Assembly (NCBI GenBank): GCA_934661165.1
Contig: CAKUJB010000008.1
Coordinates: 1 to 32,819 of the forward strand
Length of the DNA stretch: 32,819 nucleotides
Reading direction: 5' to 3'
Source: an uncultured Microbacteriaceae bacterium
Lineage (GTDB): Bacteria > Actinomycetota > Actinomycetes > Actinomycetales > Microbacteriaceae
The notes under the pieces are model-generated. The model did no database searches. It had not been told where the DNA came from and worked only from the letters and a program-made list of their open reading frames with translations. Of the stretch, positions 32,509 through 32,819 are shown in pieces. Position numbers and translations under genes: made by a program. Each line of letters starts with the position of its first letter. The first letter of the stretch is position 1.

Positions 32509-32819
32509 GCTCGGTGAATCCCTCGCCGATGAGGCAGTGGCCCGTGCTGAGCACCGGCATGACGGCGGTCGCCCAGCGATCCTCGCGGACGGTCGCGAGG
32601 AGGCAGTCCTCGCCGAAGCGGACGGCGGCCTCGATCGAGACCTCCTGGAGGCCGTTCGGCGTCGTGGCCCAGCCCGCCTCGATCATCGCGGCGTCGAAGC
32701 CGACGCTGCGCAGGTGCCCGACGAGGATCGCGCGCTCGCCGCGACCGTAGGCGCCGACGTAGTCGGCGATGGTCTGCTCGAAGAATGGCAGGTTGTCCTC
32801 CGCCGTGCCTCCCGGGCGC
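32501..32819 (-). CDS. DUF6993-like protein, 5'-truncated by the window edge
   Basis: The open frame runs off the right edge, so only the last 105 residues are visible. They read as a small alpha/beta domain containing NLPFFEQTIADYV, LVGHLRSVGFDAAMIE, SIEAAVRFGEDCLLATV and, near the end, MPVLSTGHCLIGEG. The spacing of two cysteines (in EDCLLA and HCLIG) and the PVLxTGxCLxG ending match, from memory, the DUF6993 domain of actinobacterial lipoproteins, often coded next to ettA. Its start and any signal peptide lie outside the window. Family assignment is by recall of pattern, not a search. Confidence 0.7.
   Translation of the reverse strand, partial: RPGGTAEDNLPFFEQTIADYVGAYGRGERAILVGHLRSVGFDAAMIEAGWATTPNGLQEVSIEAAVRFGEDCLLATVREDRWATAVMPVLSTGHCLIGEGFTEPG

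Overview
The window is high-GC DNA (roughly 70% by eye) whose gene content fits an actinobacterium, most probably Microbacteriaceae. The supporting evidence is tandem clpP1-clpP2, a trigger factor with a His-rich tail, a coiled-coil-less ValRS, a group II truncated globin, an ettA gene next to a DUF6993-like gene, TAnnnT-type -10 elements, and many apparently leaderless genes. The assignment to family is inference. I see no insertion sequence, prophage, CRISPR array or other mobile element; this is ordinary chromosomal backbone, densely packed.

Layout. 1-1018: a membrane-anchored protein with two extracytoplasmic Ig-like repeats. 1133-4910: valS, a small hypothetical gene and an EamA exporter, closed by a terminator. 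4956-8872: a proteolysis block on the minus strand (clpP1, clpP2, clpX, then a membrane protein), interrupted by a plus-strand CopC-domain gene. 8985-11940: a Cys/Met-type PLP enzyme, tig, tRNA-Pro(UGG) and the opposite-strand tRNA-Gly(UCC). 12134-13815: a RidA-family protein and two small membrane proteins. 13862-16438: an MMPL-family exporter behind an AT-rich palindromic operator, then a DUF1801 protein. 16577-18596: a COG4091 dehydrogenase-like/SAF protein, a SET-domain protein and a small membrane protein. 18749-20917: a Dps-like ferritin, a Nei-type DNA glycosylase and rpiB. 20942-24845: the pepN-mscS-glbO operon. 24846-26442: a hypothetical gene and tesB, transcribed divergently. 26556-30053: a glycine betaine/proline ABC importer operon (proV-proW-proX) with a strong promoter, a GC-rich structured leader and a terminator. 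30091-32207: a hotdog thioesterase and ettA. The right edge cuts a DUF6993-like gene.

How the genes work together. Clear functional units are ClpP1P2-ClpX with trigger factor (protein quality control), ProVWX with an MscS channel elsewhere in the window (osmotic balance), and Dps with Nei (iron/oxidative DNA protection). The rest is mixed housekeeping.

Most interesting signal. The heptamer GAATGCG/CGCATTC occurs about 37 times by my manual count, against about 3 expected from base composition alone. It lies on both strands, in coding and intergenic DNA, and forces otherwise rare codons. Three gene-poor gaps carry inverted pairs of it as hairpins. This layout resembles the DNA uptake sequences of Neisseria and Pasteurellaceae. 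A second theme is leaderless transcription: about ten genes have a TAnnnT-like hexamer ending 6-7 nt before the start codon, including rpiB and pepN, whose divergent -10 elements overlap by 2 bp.
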